Source: Asparagopsis taxiformis
Taxonomy: Eukaryota > Rhodophyta > Florideophyceae > Bonnemaisoniales > Bonnemaisoniaceae
Reading direction: 5' to 3'
Assembly: GCA_030407315.1 (NCBI GenBank)
Contig: JALQPE010000106.1
Coordinates: 56,264 to 120,263, forward strand
Length of the DNA stretch: 64,000 bases
Of this stretch, positions 1 through 11,997 are shown piece by piece (within the stretch, counting starts at the first letter, position 1; each line of letters opens with the position of its first letter). The notes under the pieces were generated by a model. The model was not told where the DNA came from, ran no database searches, and saw only the letters and a program-made list of their open reading frames with translations. A program made the translations under genes and the position numbers.

Positions 1-434
1 AGTAGAGAACGGGACAAAGAGGGCAGCGGTGTCAAAACGACACTTGTATTCGATGCACAGGAGTTGGCGATGATCAAACATAACCACGAATTAACTTGGC
101 GGGCAGGTGACTGGAACGGTTGACTGGAAAGCTGGCTGCTCGCATGTAACATATGGCCGTCTAGCAGCAATCGACATCTGCATCCGTGGTGTAAAGATGA
201 CTCATCCCATTGATCGAGGGCCAAAATTAAATCATGACTATTAGTACCTGCCATATGGCGATCTGTGCTCAACTGTATCATTAAAGGTGTTGGCTGTTTC
301 TACGCACTGTCGCAGCGAGTGCAAGTGCGTGCGGCTCCGACCCGTTTCTTCATTTTGCCTTGTTGGCGATCTAGCCAACTGGGCGAAATCTATGTCAAAT
401 TGGCCACCCACTCGGCGACAAATCCAATCCCCAT
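1..434. other. 3' flank of the TIR gene, no gene seen
   Basis: This stretch lies beyond the stop codon of the minus-strand NB-WD40-TIR gene. It holds only short overlapping open frames without a recognisable domain, tRNA or repeat. A further frame on the minus strand (241-528) overlaps the gene end, but its composition gives no support for coding. Confidence 0.5.
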
Positions 435-3400
435 CTAAGGCATGGCTGCAACAACAGCATCTGATAAATGTTTGGCAAAACTGGCTCGTTTGCGAACCTC
501 TTCTCCACCTTGCCCATTCGTCACACATTCACGATTTTCAATTCCCGTGATATATCGTAGACTTTGAAACGCATTGAGAATGTCCTGATATGAGCCACCT
601 TCCTCAGCCACCCATTTGAACAAACTTTCCTTCTTGAAAAGACTTTCACCGTTTTCATCGCGTAACGAGAACAACGTATCAAAGTTGACACAGTCTTGCA
701 AGTGCAGCCGATAGAAGACAGGAATAATAATTACAGCTCGTTCGCGGTCCTTTCGCGCTTTTCGAAATCGACGTAAGAAGCAGTACACTTCTCTCATAGT
801 CAATTTTTGCGCGGCATATTCTGGAGATAGAATGACAACCGCAGCTTTTGTTGTCTCCATTGCGTAGACCCTTTCTTGCGCCGCATTATGACCTGGCTTC
901 AATGAAAAAATATCCAGGAACACCTTATATCCAAGAGCTACTAGCAATCGGTACAGCTCCTCTGCAAGCAGTTTGTCTGATCCGTCGTAACTGATATACA
1001 CATCATAAATGTCCTTCACGACCTCCCTTTCCGATTTGTTATTATCACCACACAAATTGGTCGGTGCGGGGTTGGAGTGTGACGCATTAGCGTGCACATT
1101 AGTCGGCTGGGCAGTGACCGTCGTTCCTGCTTCCACTTCATATCCCGGTTGCGCCGTGACGAGAGAATCCTGCGAGTCTGAAAGGTCGCTTTCGACAAAC
1201 TCGGTCGCGCTTCCTTCCATTAAATCTATATGATGTAAGCCGCCATTTTTCCATAATATCCACATGCGATTCATGTCGTGTGAGAAAGCAACTTCATGTG
1301 GATCTTGTTGTAACGAGGCAATACAATGATCACTATTACTGTCCCCTTCTACCAGGTCAATATCACGTTGGGGAAGGAAATTTGCTCTTTTGCAGCAGAC
1401 AAATTTTTTTCTTTCCGATCTCGCGTCATGACCATCCAACCTTTTCGGTTCGCTGGGTCTATTCATAAAGTCCCACTGAAATTGCGATGACCTCCAAATA
1501 TCCTTATAACCGCTGTACACACAAACTCTGAAAACAAGTGTGCAGCTATCTGCTGTGAACGCAATTGACGTTACAATGGGTCTAGCCGGCTCAGCGGCGC
1601 ACATTTCAAACTTTGCAACGTCAATACAACGCCTTCTTCTCCCCGCTACTACGTCAAAAACGTACAACTTGTTGTACATCTCACGAGATGTGAATGCGAC
1701 CCATTTTTGATCACTCGAAACTGCAATTCTGTTAATACTACTGATGGCATTTTTTGTGGTGCGATGAATCATCTCCAAGTCGACAGAGCACCTCGCTTGT
1801 GCATCATGCATCTGATGGATGTCGCATATTTCAAGCAGGCCACAACCTTGACTTTGAGTTTCGTCTTGTTGACGGCTATTTCGGCGCCCATCTTCAGCTT
1901 GACCCGGGCCTTTATGGTGCAATACGATTGTGTTGCCATCGGCAGAAACACCAAATGCACTGATATTGGCAAATTGATCTTCAACCGGTATTTGGCGGAA
2001 TTGCGCGTGCCAAACGTACACTGCATAGTGGTTGTACGAGTTGGCATATAATTCTTTGCCATCACTGCTGAGGCGCAACGAAGTAACGCTATCCATGTGA
2101 TAGTTCACAAACTTGCATTGTAGTTGGCAATTTTCCAAATCTCCCGACAACCCGACGTCCCAAACCAATATCTCGCCATGACTACCAGCGTATAGCATGT
2201 TGCCTTCGTTGTTGAAGATTATCGATTCTACACCCTTTTATGTTTAAGGTATACGTTTGCGGATTTTGTTTCATCTTGCTCATTGTTCCAAACATGTACA
2301 GAACAATCTACCGCACAAGCGATCAATTTCTCATCCCGTCTCATGACAATGCACTTCACCGACTGCGGGTAGGTGATTTCTTTGACGGCGCTCTTATTAT
2401 TAATTTTCCACAGGCAAACCACATGATCCGAAGAACTCGATGCAAAGTATTCTCCACTTCCACCACCACACGTGAGACAGTTCAATCTGCCTGTGCGAGG
2501 TGGGCCAAAATCGTCCTTCTCATTACCTTTGTAATACCAAAGCACGAGACGGCTGGTATTTCTAGTGCTGCTTACCCCGAGTATAATGCGATCGGATCCC
2601 CACTGGCCTTCAACGCAAGTGATTTTCTCATCTTTGCCCATGTAAAATTCCACATCATTTTGGCCGCGATCGTGGTAGTGCAACAGCACAGTTCCATCTG
2701 AGAAGAGGAAACAAATCTTGTCTGACGTTTTGTCTGCACAAATTTCGAGTGCCACCTTTGGACATTTTGTTAGTGTTCTATTAACGCGTCCGTCGTGGAG
2801 GCTGAGAATGCGTGCTTCCTTTCTCGTGGCTACCATGACGAATTCGTACTTGTCTGGCAAAACCTCCATGGCAGCAATCGGTAAGTCGCACGAAAGTTTT
2901 CGCTTCAAGTTCACTTCCAGACCCTCGTGGTAGTGTAACATTCCTGCAGATGGTTTCAACCATGGACGATCGGCATGTGCAATTATGCTCGCGATCAAGG
3001 CTCTCAAAATGTTCGACGTAGGCTTCAAAAATGAAAGTCTTCCGTACAACTGAAAAGCATACTGTCGATGATGGGCAAACAATGGTACCATGCACTTGTG
3101 CATAATGTCCACAAGGACGTCAATTGCATATTGAATAGGCCTAGCGTCATTTGTCTCCTGTTCAACTCTTGCTCTCAGAAGAAGCAAATCAGATATCACT
3201 GGATGAAAAGGAATATGCGGACCTTCGTTGATGCGTATTTGAATCCATCGGTAATCCATTACCAATTGCCGAACTTTTTCCAGTTGACCGCCGCATGATA
3301 AATGCCAAACCAAATTATTCTTCAGATACTCATTGCTTGAAATGATTTGGCGAGTTTCGGGAACCGAAAGCAAGTCTTCGTCGATGGAAAAGTACGCCTC

Positions 3401-4756
3401 GACAAAGCGGCGATGTACATCGGGAGTCCTCTCGGCGGATGATTTAATTTCTTCGTGTATCAAGTCATGAATTACGAAATGATCACCGTCTTCTGCGCAT
3501 GTCAGTATTTTCGCTTTCGTGAGTACCGAAACTGATTTCTCAACTTGAATGTTGTTTTTTTGCCACAGTTTCTCCAGAACATGGAGTGGAATCTTGGTTC
3601 GCCGCTTGAATATCGCCAAGGAAGAAATGACTTCTGACATTCGATTGCCCTGTTCGTCGAAAAGGTCTCGTATCTTCAAACTAGCTTGCAAAACTTGAGA
3701 GAATGAATATTGCTTTGGTCGTGTGATCGCAAAGCTATCTGGGAAACATTGCAAAACAGCGCAGCAAACACAACCAAGATTCTTCCTACCTCTCCATAAC
3801 TTTGATGGCGTTTTCGTACTACGACCACATCGGCCAGAGCAATTGTTGTTCCTTTGTCGTAATAGAAGAACAGATGCTCCGGCAAGACTTACTGTCATTG
3901 ACAAGTTGCCGCATATTGAGAACAAGTCGGCGGATGAATGCGAGCCTCGAGGTAGCGCAGAGTCAAAGTTGGATTCTGGCGTGCGTGCAGAGTGGCGGAA
4001 AATACAAATAGCTTTGTGGTTGGCAAACGGGGCATCAACTGTTTGGTGATTGACTTGATCATCGGCTTCCTCGTCAGATTCACTATCCATTTGCATGTCA
4101 GCATCGTCCGTCAGTATGTTGGGAATATGAATATCACAAAGCAACGAGGCGGCGTGATGATTTTCATTGGATGACATAAGCAACTTGAGCGAAGAAGGGC
4201 GCTGTTTGGAAATTTGGCGAACTGCTTCGGCAACTCGTTTGAGCAGAAAATTGATCGGTTCTACAGCAACATGAACATCTTCGATAATGATCAATACACC
4301 GTCTCCGAGCCACGAAACAATCTCTTGCATGAGATGCGGATGGGCGCTTTCATGAGCAACCAAGTTGACAAATTCGTGCAAGTTTTGTGAACAGAGATGA
4401 GACACGAGCTGGAACAAGTGATCGAGAAAGGACGGAAGATCGAGATCTGGGCTAAGTTGAATGAGCCAAATAGCCTTATGAAAGACGGTACGCACTCTAC
4501 GATCATGTGCAATGAAACTGATTGCGACTGATTTTCCGGAACCGGAGTGTCCCTGCAGTAAGATGACAGAGGTATTCGGTTGGTCGGACAGCAAGCAACG
4601 TTTGAGCTGGCCGTCAGGCGTGTGTTTATGGCTGGTGAAATCGAGGAGGGATTGGGACGGACTCGGTACGTTGCATACGAGATTCTGCCACGCATAATGT
4701 TTGCACACGGTGAGCAAGTTTGGAAAACGGCCGGATGTGGTTGGAACGGTTTGCAT
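435..4756 (-). CDS. NB-ATPase / WD40 / TIR receptor-like protein, frameshifted
   Basis: Two minus-strand frames (4756-2228, 842 codons; 2198-435, 587 codons) appear to be one gene. The first starts at an ATG. It carries a P-loop GHSGSGKS at residues 69-76, a Walker B strand VLIIIED at 154-160, a winged-helix-like stretch around residue 385, and then WD40-type repeats. The second frame continues the WD40 propeller and ends in a TIR domain (about residues 393-505, nt 1020-680). That domain has the strand DVYISYDGS and, after VVILSPEY, a Glu in REVY placed like the catalytic Glu of NAD-cleaving TIRs. The repeat pattern runs on upstream of 2198 in the second frame, so the break is a one-base shift in an A4G3 run near 2233. 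Residues about 245-345 of the first frame match nothing and may hide another shift. By family this is a STAND-type signalling ATPase, probably cytosolic and immune-like. TIR at the C-terminus is the reverse of plant TNLs. Confidence 0.8.
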
Positions 4757-7070
4757 CTAGGTGAGGTAGGGACTGAAGAGCGGAGATGAAGATGTGCTGA
4801 TGACGTTTGCGCAGTCTCGCCGCATCGCGACGGTGTAAATATGAACGAGGTGTAGAGATGGTGGCCATCGTTGTCTGTAAGTGCTGCGGCTGTGCAACTC
4901 GTTCATCCGATTCGATGATGGATCAAGTTGAGATTGTGGCGAACAAGATGTCAAGCTACTCATGAGAAGCGTCCATGTGTGCCACTTGGCAGTCTAAAAT
5001 TGCAGCAATGTGAAAGAATAACGAAAATATTTTAAAACTTTTCGAAAAGATATGTTGCGCGAGTTGTAAGCGGTGCGCGGTACGCGCGTCTGGAAAGTGC
5101 ATGCAAGGTGAAACCCTTGGTGTACCGGGACATCTTAGAGAGGTAATGAAGAAGTTGTCATGTCGTGGTGCGGAAATGTATCGTTGCAAAGGAGAAATAT
5201 AAGTGTCCCTCACGAGCTGTCCAGCCTTGTTGACAGCAAATTGAATCATACCCGAGAAAAGACAGTCGCCAATAATTGCCAATAAGAGCCGTTGGACGTG
5301 TCGATACCGTCGGACAGGAGGGCAAGTACGCCGTGCAACTATAGTATTGACCAATCCTCAATCAGCGCAGATCATCAAATTACACGCTGGAAGATGATCT
5401 GTGCATCGGCTCGACGACGGGCACAATTGAGGACAGTGCGCGAATAGGGGGCACTTTGAAGCGAGCATGAAATTGCAGATAGGACCGCCACGTTTGTACG
5501 TGAACGAGGTAGCGACCCAACGAATTGGGTGCGCTCCCTGCAAGTTGTGACGTGTACCGGCAGGACATGGCAACTAGACATTGGGAGTATAAATAGCGCA
5601 TGTCCATGTTCCACTCTGCAGTCTGTGTATTTTTACTGCTAGCTAGCTACACTCGTATGACGTGATTTTTGTCAAACAAATGGACTGCACTGGTTGCAGC
5701 TCACCATCGGTTATCACAATGTCGATCGATATGTTCACGGTGTGGAATCGAATGTGAGCGACGATTGTACACTGCTGCGATCGCTGTCGGCGTTCTACTA
5801 GCTAGTAACACTGTTGCTGAGATGAATAAGCGCTCATGCAGCTGATGTAGCATCCGAAGTATCCTTGTCTTTACCCTTGGATTTGTTGCAGCTGACGAGA
5901 ATCGACACCGACATGTGCAGCTGACTTGAAGGTAGCCAGCGTCGATGGAGGAGAACTGATGATGTCATGAGGTGCGATTGTGACGGACGGACGGACGGAC
6001 GGACGGATGGATGGACGGCTGGATGAGCGCCAACAGCAGTAGTGGCACGCAGGTATTTATACTGGTAGGCGAGTCGATAGCGTTTAGACTGGAATACACA
6101 TGACATTATGTGCGGCACAAGGTGGTATGCACATGGTGTTGTTGCGCATCAGTTTGATGTCGCGTGTGGGGGAAGGTGGAGGGTGCTGATCGCGGCGAGC
6201 TCATCGAGAGCGGATACTGGAGGTCGCATGCGTCGTAGCGCGAAATGGTGGTGATCGACGGGTGTAGACAAGATTGATGATGTGAATGGAAGAGGAGATT
6301 TGTCGTCGTGGACGGCGAAGAAAAGGGTGAAGCGATTAAATAACACGGTCCAAGTCGATTTGGATCGACATGATGGAGGTTGATTTACGAGCGCGTGCGA
6401 CAGCGGCGGCGGCTGCATGTGTGCGATTGAAACGTCGTCTCTCCCGAGAGTTGAACGGTGTAATGTAATGAGTGTAGCGTCCAACAATTTACTGCACATA
6501 GCCCAACGTTTTGATTGTGCGCACTGTCTCGCGATGACTCTAATGTACCCAGTCATTGTTGTCACAGCAAATGGTGCAGGCAATTAAATTGACGTCACCA
6601 GGGAGCGCTGGTGCTTTCCAAGTGTGCGGCGCGGCGCGGCACAATGCGATGCGATGCGATGCGATGCGGCGGCAAGTTACGTAACGTTGCCCAAAAGCGT
6701 TTACAAGACAATGATAAGCGTCCATTGGCGGGCGTGTAGAGTGTGATTGCGGGCGGCACCAACAAACAAACTTGAGACCAGAAGAGATTGCACAGCGCAC
6801 CGCAAAGTAGGGCAACCAACCACACAGGAGGAGCTGGTATGGCGTCGAATCACAGTACAACACTGCACAGTTGCATTATGATTCGCCGCCGCTTTGAGCT
6901 GCCGCAGCCAAGCGCAGCGAATCTGCATTGCTGGCACAGATGGATATGCAGCACATACCTCCAAATTCGGCCACACGTTGGCCTTGTACTATCTCAACTC
7001 GTTGGTATATTAAGCGAGTTGCGCAACGCCTCTCGACGACTGTTTGCTTCCCAACCACCGACAAACAAAC
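4757..7070. other. Intergenic region with short tandem repeats and TATA boxes
   Basis: No convincing protein gene is seen in 2.3 kb. The stretch holds a (GGAC)n-type tetranucleotide run at about 5978-6015 and a (GATGC)n run at 6645-6668. TATA-like sequences lie at about 5588 (+) and about 6055 (- strand sense), with no long frame behind either. Open frames of 60-144 codons on both strands lack any domain and are rich in Arg, Ser and His, as expected of chance frames in GC-rich DNA. Confidence 0.55.
7004..7012 (+). promoter_or_regulatory. TATA-like box of the GRDP-like gene
   Basis: The sequence GGTATATTA lies about 60 bases upstream of the ATG at 7071 and is the only TATA-like element close to that start. 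Assignment is by position and sequence only. Confidence 0.5.
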
Positions 7071-9236
7071 ATGGCGCTCAAGAAGCAGCTATCACGTCCG
7101 CGCATTCGTCTCTCCACCCGTCGCGGTAGCAACACTCCCGCAACCTCGCTCCCCGTTCATAGCGCGACAATCGCCTATCTCAACTTTCTCTCGCAAATTG
7201 ACACAATGCCCGCCTTGTATTTCAACAAACGCGTCCTAACCAACGCGATTCGACGCTACGAAACCCTCTGGTTACCATTACTCCTTCGCCTCCCCGTCGC
7301 CAAGCATCGCGCGCTACTGGCACCGCTCGACATCGAGTGGGTGTGGTGTTTGCATCTATTGGCGCCAAGCGCGTATCGACAAGACGTTATCGCCGTGGCG
7401 CGTGCTAATAAATTTCCATACCCTTCCGCGCTATCCGTCGATCACGCCGTGCTCGTCGGCGATGATCGCGACAAGGGCCTACGAAAAGCGCGTCAATTGT
7501 GGCAAGAAAACTATGGCGACGAGCCATTTTCCGTCACCGATCAAATCCGAAGCGACGCCCCGCAGGACGACACCGATATAGAGGATGGATACAAGTCGCT
7601 CATGTCGCACGACTTGGTGGCGGCGGCGGCGAGACAATCGACATTTGCGTATCAAGTCACTAGTTTGCCGCATTATCGAGATAAGAGCTTTCTGGCCAAT
7701 GCGGCCGTGAGGTATTTCAATTCGTTTATGGTGCTGCAGAAAGTGGCGCCCGATCGTATCTGGGTGCCGAGCTATGACATCGATCTGATGTGGCATGTGC
7801 ATCTCATGTTTGCGTCCACGTATGCTTTGGAAACGATTCGACAAACGGGACGATTGGTGCGTCATGACGACACGGACACGGGACAGGAGTCGAGCGGTTC
7901 GGCGCAGTCCAACTGGAAGATGACGCGTAAAGCATGGCGCATGATTTTCAAGGAGGACATATCGGTGAATGGCGCCATATGGCGCGGCGATATTTGCATG
8001 CAAGAGCGATGCATGCAGAGTACATTGAAAGAATTGATCGCTGCATCGGAGCGTAAATGTCAACAATTGTTCAGTCAGGGTCATCGCCAATTGAGTATTG
8101 TCGCCGCGGAACGTCTGCCCGACCTGCATGACAAATACGCGAGCGATATTGCATGGATTCATCTCAACGATATGAAAGGTGCACACACAATGGCGCCGCA
8201 CTGCACGATGGAGCGTATCGAACGATTCACCAGTCTCAAGTCGTGCACCGACGAAGAAGAAACGATTCTCTACCAAAGCCGTACCATCCATCAAGTACTC
8301 TCCGAGGGCAGTGTGGCATCAGCAATTGAAATCTACGCATGCGAAAAGGGCACACTACCAATCGCGACGGCGCACACCATTGACCAACGCCAAATGCCAA
8401 CCGAGCGAGCGCAAATCGACGAATCACCCGAACTGGCCACACTAGGCAAGAATGAAAAAGCGCTACTACTGCGCATCGGCGGACAGGACGTCGCCATCCT
8501 GATCGGACACTGGTCGGGCTTCGCGGCGCCACAACCGGGCTACGTGTCGAAAGACGGGCGACAAAACGCGCACGCTCGCGCGGGACAGGTCGGGAATCTG
8601 GTCGTGCGATTGGGCGTTCTACGCGACGGCAAGGGACGCAGCATGAGCGCGGATAAGGTGTGGCGCGCGGTGTCGTTCCACTCGGAGCGACGCATGATCA
8701 GTGCGCATGCGCAAGCGGTTCTGGACAGTTATTTCATGGGCGGTGGTAGCGGCGGTGCGCACGACGATGTTGCACGACGACGACGACGATCCATGCACGA
8801 TGACACGGTGCAATGCAAATCAGCCAAGGATATCCTATTGGAATATCTGATCAGTATGTCCACAGCCATGCTGTATGTCATGTTGCAGCCGCGCTTCGAG
8901 CCCGACGACGCCACACCCATCGCGTCCATGTATCCGCATTGGTCGTGCGCGCAGAGGGGCATCGCGATTCTCGAGGGCGCCGGCGGCGAAATGGCGCCGC
9001 TTGGCGCGTTGAAAAGCTACGGCGCGTTGGTCGTGAAGAGTGTACATGTGCCGCTGAGAAGCGCCAGTGGTAGTGGTAGTGGCGGTAGTAGTTCGTTTGA
9101 AGCGCTGTCGGACGACCCGAGTATGTCGTTTTCGCGCGTGTCGATCGGCGCTAGTTTGGGACGCATGAGTTGTGATAATTGTGAACGAATGAGACGTAGC
9201 TTGGGAGATGTTGGTACTAGTCAGGTTCGATTGTAA
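7071..9236 (+). CDS. GRDP-like (DUF1399) protein
   Basis: This is an intact frame of 721 codons. The frame is open upstream to 7044, but the first ATG is at 7071, preceded by ACAAAC and a TATA-like box, so that start is chosen. The protein shows the hallmark of the glycine-rich-domain-protein-like family (PF07173): two repeats of D-I-D/E-x-x-W-x-x-H-L. One is near residue 88 (DIEWVWCLHLL) and a closer match is near residue 235 (DIDLMWHVHLM, preceded by P-S-Y). The C-terminal third has Ser/Gly-rich linkers and no domain I recognise. Plant GRDPs are linked to stress and hormone responses, but their biochemical role is unsettled, so none is assigned. The gene stands alone; the next gene on the same strand begins about 0.86 kb downstream. 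Confidence 0.85.
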   Translation: MALKKQLSRPRIRLSTRRGSNTPATSLPVHSATIAYLNFLSQIDTMPALYFNKRVLTNAIRRYETLWLPLLLRLPVAKHRALLAPLDIEWVWCLHLLAPSAYRQDVIAVARANKFPYPSALSVDHAVLVGDDRDKGLRKARQLWQENYGDEPFSVTDQIRSDAPQDDTDIEDGYKSLMSHDLVAAAARQSTFAYQVTSLPHYRDKSFLANAAVRYFNSFMVLQKVAPDRIWVPSYDIDLMWHVHLMFASTYALETIRQTGRLVRHDDTDTGQESSGSAQSNWKMTRKAWRMIFKEDISVNGAIWRGDICMQERCMQSTLKELIAASERKCQQLFSQGHRQLSIVAAERLPDLHDKYASDIAWIHLNDMKGAHTMAPHCTMERIERFTSLKSCTDEEETILYQSRTIHQVLSEGSVASAIEIYACEKGTLPIATAHTIDQRQMPTERAQIDESPELATLGKNEKALLLRIGGQDVAILIGHWSGFAAPQPGYVSKDGRQNAHARAGQVGNLVVRLGVLRDGKGRSMSADKVWRAVSFHSERRMISAHAQAVLDSYFMGGGSGGAHDDVARRRRRSMHDDTVQCKSAKDILLEYLISMSTAMLYVMLQPRFEPDDATPIASMYPHWSCAQRGIAILEGAGGEMAPLGALKSYGALVVKSVHVPLRSASGSGSGGSSSFEALSDDPSMSFSRVSIGASLGRMSCDNCERMRRSLGDVGTSQVRL

Positions 9237-10092
9237 ATTTTTAATGATTATGTGGTGTGTTGATTGTTTGATGGCGCGTGTGGATTTACGGCCATGGATT
9301 GTGCTTTTCACGGCGCTTGACGTTGTTTGGACCGGTACAGTGGCTATGTCAACGACGCGTGACGATTGGTCGGAATAAAGTCGCGTGCAATAAATCAATA
9401 ATAAAAAATACGCGTCGTTTGCTACGGTAACCTACGCGCTCGCTCAGATTCGCAGTTGTAACGCGCGGGATTGATTGCAGATTGATTTGCAGAGACTACC
9501 CAACGAATCCGCGTCGCGCATTGGCTATCGTGCATCAAGTTGAGCTGCACGATGGCGCGATGTGCCCCACATGCGAGCCGCTTGGCTATCACGACGCGAT
9601 ACGATGCAACGCCCCGTTGCAGTTCCATTACACTTGTAGTAGCCCGCTCCGTGCTCGTTCAAATGCGCATCAATTGGTGCAATGTATGTGTAACGACGTC
9701 CGCTACCTCAAAGACGCGATTGGTCCATGCCGCGCACAGACTTGTGTGGCTATCGACTGCGCGACCGCATCTGACAGCCGCCCTCTCCCTCGTCCACTTT
9801 GCCTCGTCACGTGAACGACTCATCCATCGCGCTGTGAATCACTTACTGCCGTCTGCATCCAACGTGAATGACGTGAAACTTTCCCATCCAGTCCACACCC
9901 GCTCATACCGCCCGAGCGAGTAATGAACCCGCTGTGCCACTCACTCACTCACTCACATTTCCATATACCTGCAGGTAGCGCATATAAAACCACGGTGCAG
10001 TCATACATGTACGCAACAATCCGCATCCACCAGATCAACTGCACGCGTCTACTTAACGCGCATCCCATGCAACCGCGACTCTATGGTCTCGC
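9237..10092. other. Intergenic region; AT-rich 3' flank, then short frames
   Basis: An AT-rich tail with AATAAAG-type motifs near 9374 and 9400 follows the GRDP-like gene and could serve its 3' end. A Cys/His-containing frame at 9482-9814 has no ATG until about 9560 and no recognisable zinc-finger spacing, so it is not called as a gene. Confidence 0.5.
9983..9989 (+). promoter_or_regulatory. TATA box of the chromate transporter gene
   Basis: TATAAAA lies about 110 bases upstream of the ATG at 10093 and reads in the same direction. This is close to the TATA-to-ATG spacing of about 117-126 bases seen for the small genes near 28-39 kb in this window. Confidence 0.5.
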
Positions 10093-11443
10093 ATGCAACC
10101 CGGCCTACCTCAGCCAGCCATGGCATTGGAAACGACCCCGCTACTCCCGTATAACAAACCGTCCATCTGGACGCGACCGCCACGTCCAGTCTCGCCCTTT
10201 GTCCCGTTTATTCAAACCGTCTTCCAAATCTCCTTCATCGCTTTCGGCGGCCCGCAGGCTAACACCGCCCTGTTTCACACGACCTTTGTGCGCGACGCGC
10301 CGATATACAAACACCAGCCCTATGTCACCGAAGCGACTTTTCTCGAGCTCTACGCCTCGGCCAGTCGCTGCCCGGCCCCGCGACGACAAAGCTCATCATG
10401 GCGCTCGGCGCGACTTTTGGCGGCGTGTCGGGCGCATTCATAACCCTGCTCGTCTGGCTGCTGCCCAGTGGTGTGATCATGTCCTGCGCCGGCGTCTGGT
10501 TTCACTCCCATTTGGCAGATGCCAATTCCGCACATCTGGTGCAAAGTCTCGGACACTATTCTGTCGGGCTGGTGGCCGCCGCTTTCGCTATGGTGCTTAT
10601 TGCCGCGCAGAAAATCGTCACTGCCGTTTGTGAAACTGATAAAGTGAAAAGTGCAATCGCCGTCTTGTCTATGGTGTTTACCGTGCTTATGCCCCCACAG
10701 TTGGCCAGTTGGACCGCGATTTCGCTGTTGATGTTTGGCGCCTTTGTGTATTATGTGTACGACGCGTACATGCCGCGGGAGGAGAAGACGTTGCAGGCGG
10801 AGAATGGATGTCATAATGAATGGTCAACCGATATCACCCGATTGCAAGGCGCTGCTTTAATGGCTGTTGTCATTTTTGGCACGCTGGTCGTCGCGCTACT
10901 ACCGCTTCATAACATGGATATGCGCGTGTTACGCATCTTCTGGAAGATAGGAATGTGTGTATACGGCGGTGCAACAGTCGTCGTGCCGTTGCTGTTGGCG
11001 GAATTTGTAGACACAGGATTGTTACCGCCGTCGGTATTCATGGCTGCGTTTGGATTGTTCGGTTGTATTCCGGGACGATGACCAATCTCGCGCCATTTCT
11101 AGGTGCCGCCATTCTATCCTGGCGCGGCGCCCTGTATGGTCTAGTCGGTAGTTATTTGCCCGGCGTCTGTCTGCAAGTCGGCTTGCTGCCGTTCTGGTAC
11201 AAGGTGCGCCATATGGCCAAGGTGCAGGTCGTGTTGCAGGGCATGAATTCCGCAGCAGCTGGTCTAATTCTTGCGGGTGTTTGGATGTTATTGAGGAAAG
11301 CTCTGACCGTTTCGGCGGCGTATGCCATGGCCGTTTCGGCTGGCGCCTTCATTTTGGTGTATAAAGTTCCACTACCAGTTACGATAGCGTTGCACGGATT
11401 GATAGGCATCGCTTTGGCACACAATGGTATTGGTATGTCATGA
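10093..11443 (+). CDS. CHR-family chromate transporter, two frameshifts
   Basis: Three plus-strand frames (10093-10443, 10398-11081, 10955-11443) together give a two-domain, roughly 450-residue membrane protein of the chromate ion transporter family (ChrA-like). The first half has the signature FGGPQAN followed by an FLELYA segment. The LPGP motif and the following Gly-rich helix are in the next frame, just upstream of 10398. The second half repeats the fold: FGLFGCIPG ends one frame and TMTNLAPFLGA begins the next. Both breaks are single-base shifts (near 10360 and 11078) at places where a family member would read through. Many hydrophobic helices support a plasma- or organelle-membrane location. 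ChrA proteins export chromate and relate to sulfate handling; algal members are known but rarely tested. ATGs at 10093 and 10120 are both possible starts. It is either a decayed gene or an indel-damaged sequence. Confidence 0.85.
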
Positions 11444-11997
11444 GTGTATTAATAGTATGTATTCCTATGTACACTGCAAGCACGAGTGTATGCGCCCACC
11501 CCGTGTGTGCACCCGTGGAATTTGTCAACTCGATATGTTTGCAGATACGATCTCTCTCTGTTCGGTAGAGTCGCTATAATGGTTTCCAATTTACTATCAC
11601 CGCTGCTCCATAAATCGATTCCCACGAGACGACGCCCATGACGACGACAACGATGAGCGATCAAATCACCGCCGTCATCGATCCATACTGCCCAACTATT
11701 GTGCTTGCCACATTTGCATAATCATCGCCCAGTGGAACATCGCCGTCCTCGTAATGCGCCACTCGGTATTACCAATCATTCCATCAAAATTCATTCACTC
11801 GCTTCCACACTCGTAAATATCCCCGACCGCTTGCCTTTCACCTTCTCAACAATTACCTCAACACCATGGACCTCTCAACAACAAACATCCTCCCATGCAC
11901 CATATCGCGCCCACCGCACATATAACCAATCACGAAACCAAACGCACCCGCAATCAACCGCACCCAAACCTAACCCTTGTCCCCGAGAAGATAAATC
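11444..11997. other. Upstream region of the haem peroxidase gene
   Basis: No gene is seen here. A TATA-like CATATAACC lies about 75 bases before the ATG at 11998. The last 300 bases are C/A-rich on the plus strand, like the leaders of other genes in this window. Confidence 0.45.

Noticed and set aside
2225..2240. Programmed -1 frameshift at the A4G3 run in the NB-WD40-TIR gene
   Set aside because: The heptamer is not in the X-XXY-YYZ phase needed for the upstream frame, no stable downstream structure was noticed, and several neighbouring genes have similar breaks.
5834..6118. Minus-strand frame with a PSVR-type repeat
   Set aside because: The repeat is only the translation of the GGAC tetranucleotide tract; the frame's start lies upstream of the only TATA-like box and there is no domain.
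9482..9814. Cys/His-rich frame as a zinc-finger gene
   Set aside because: No ATG at its start, no consistent Cx2C...Cx2C spacing, and another frame overlaps it over the same length.
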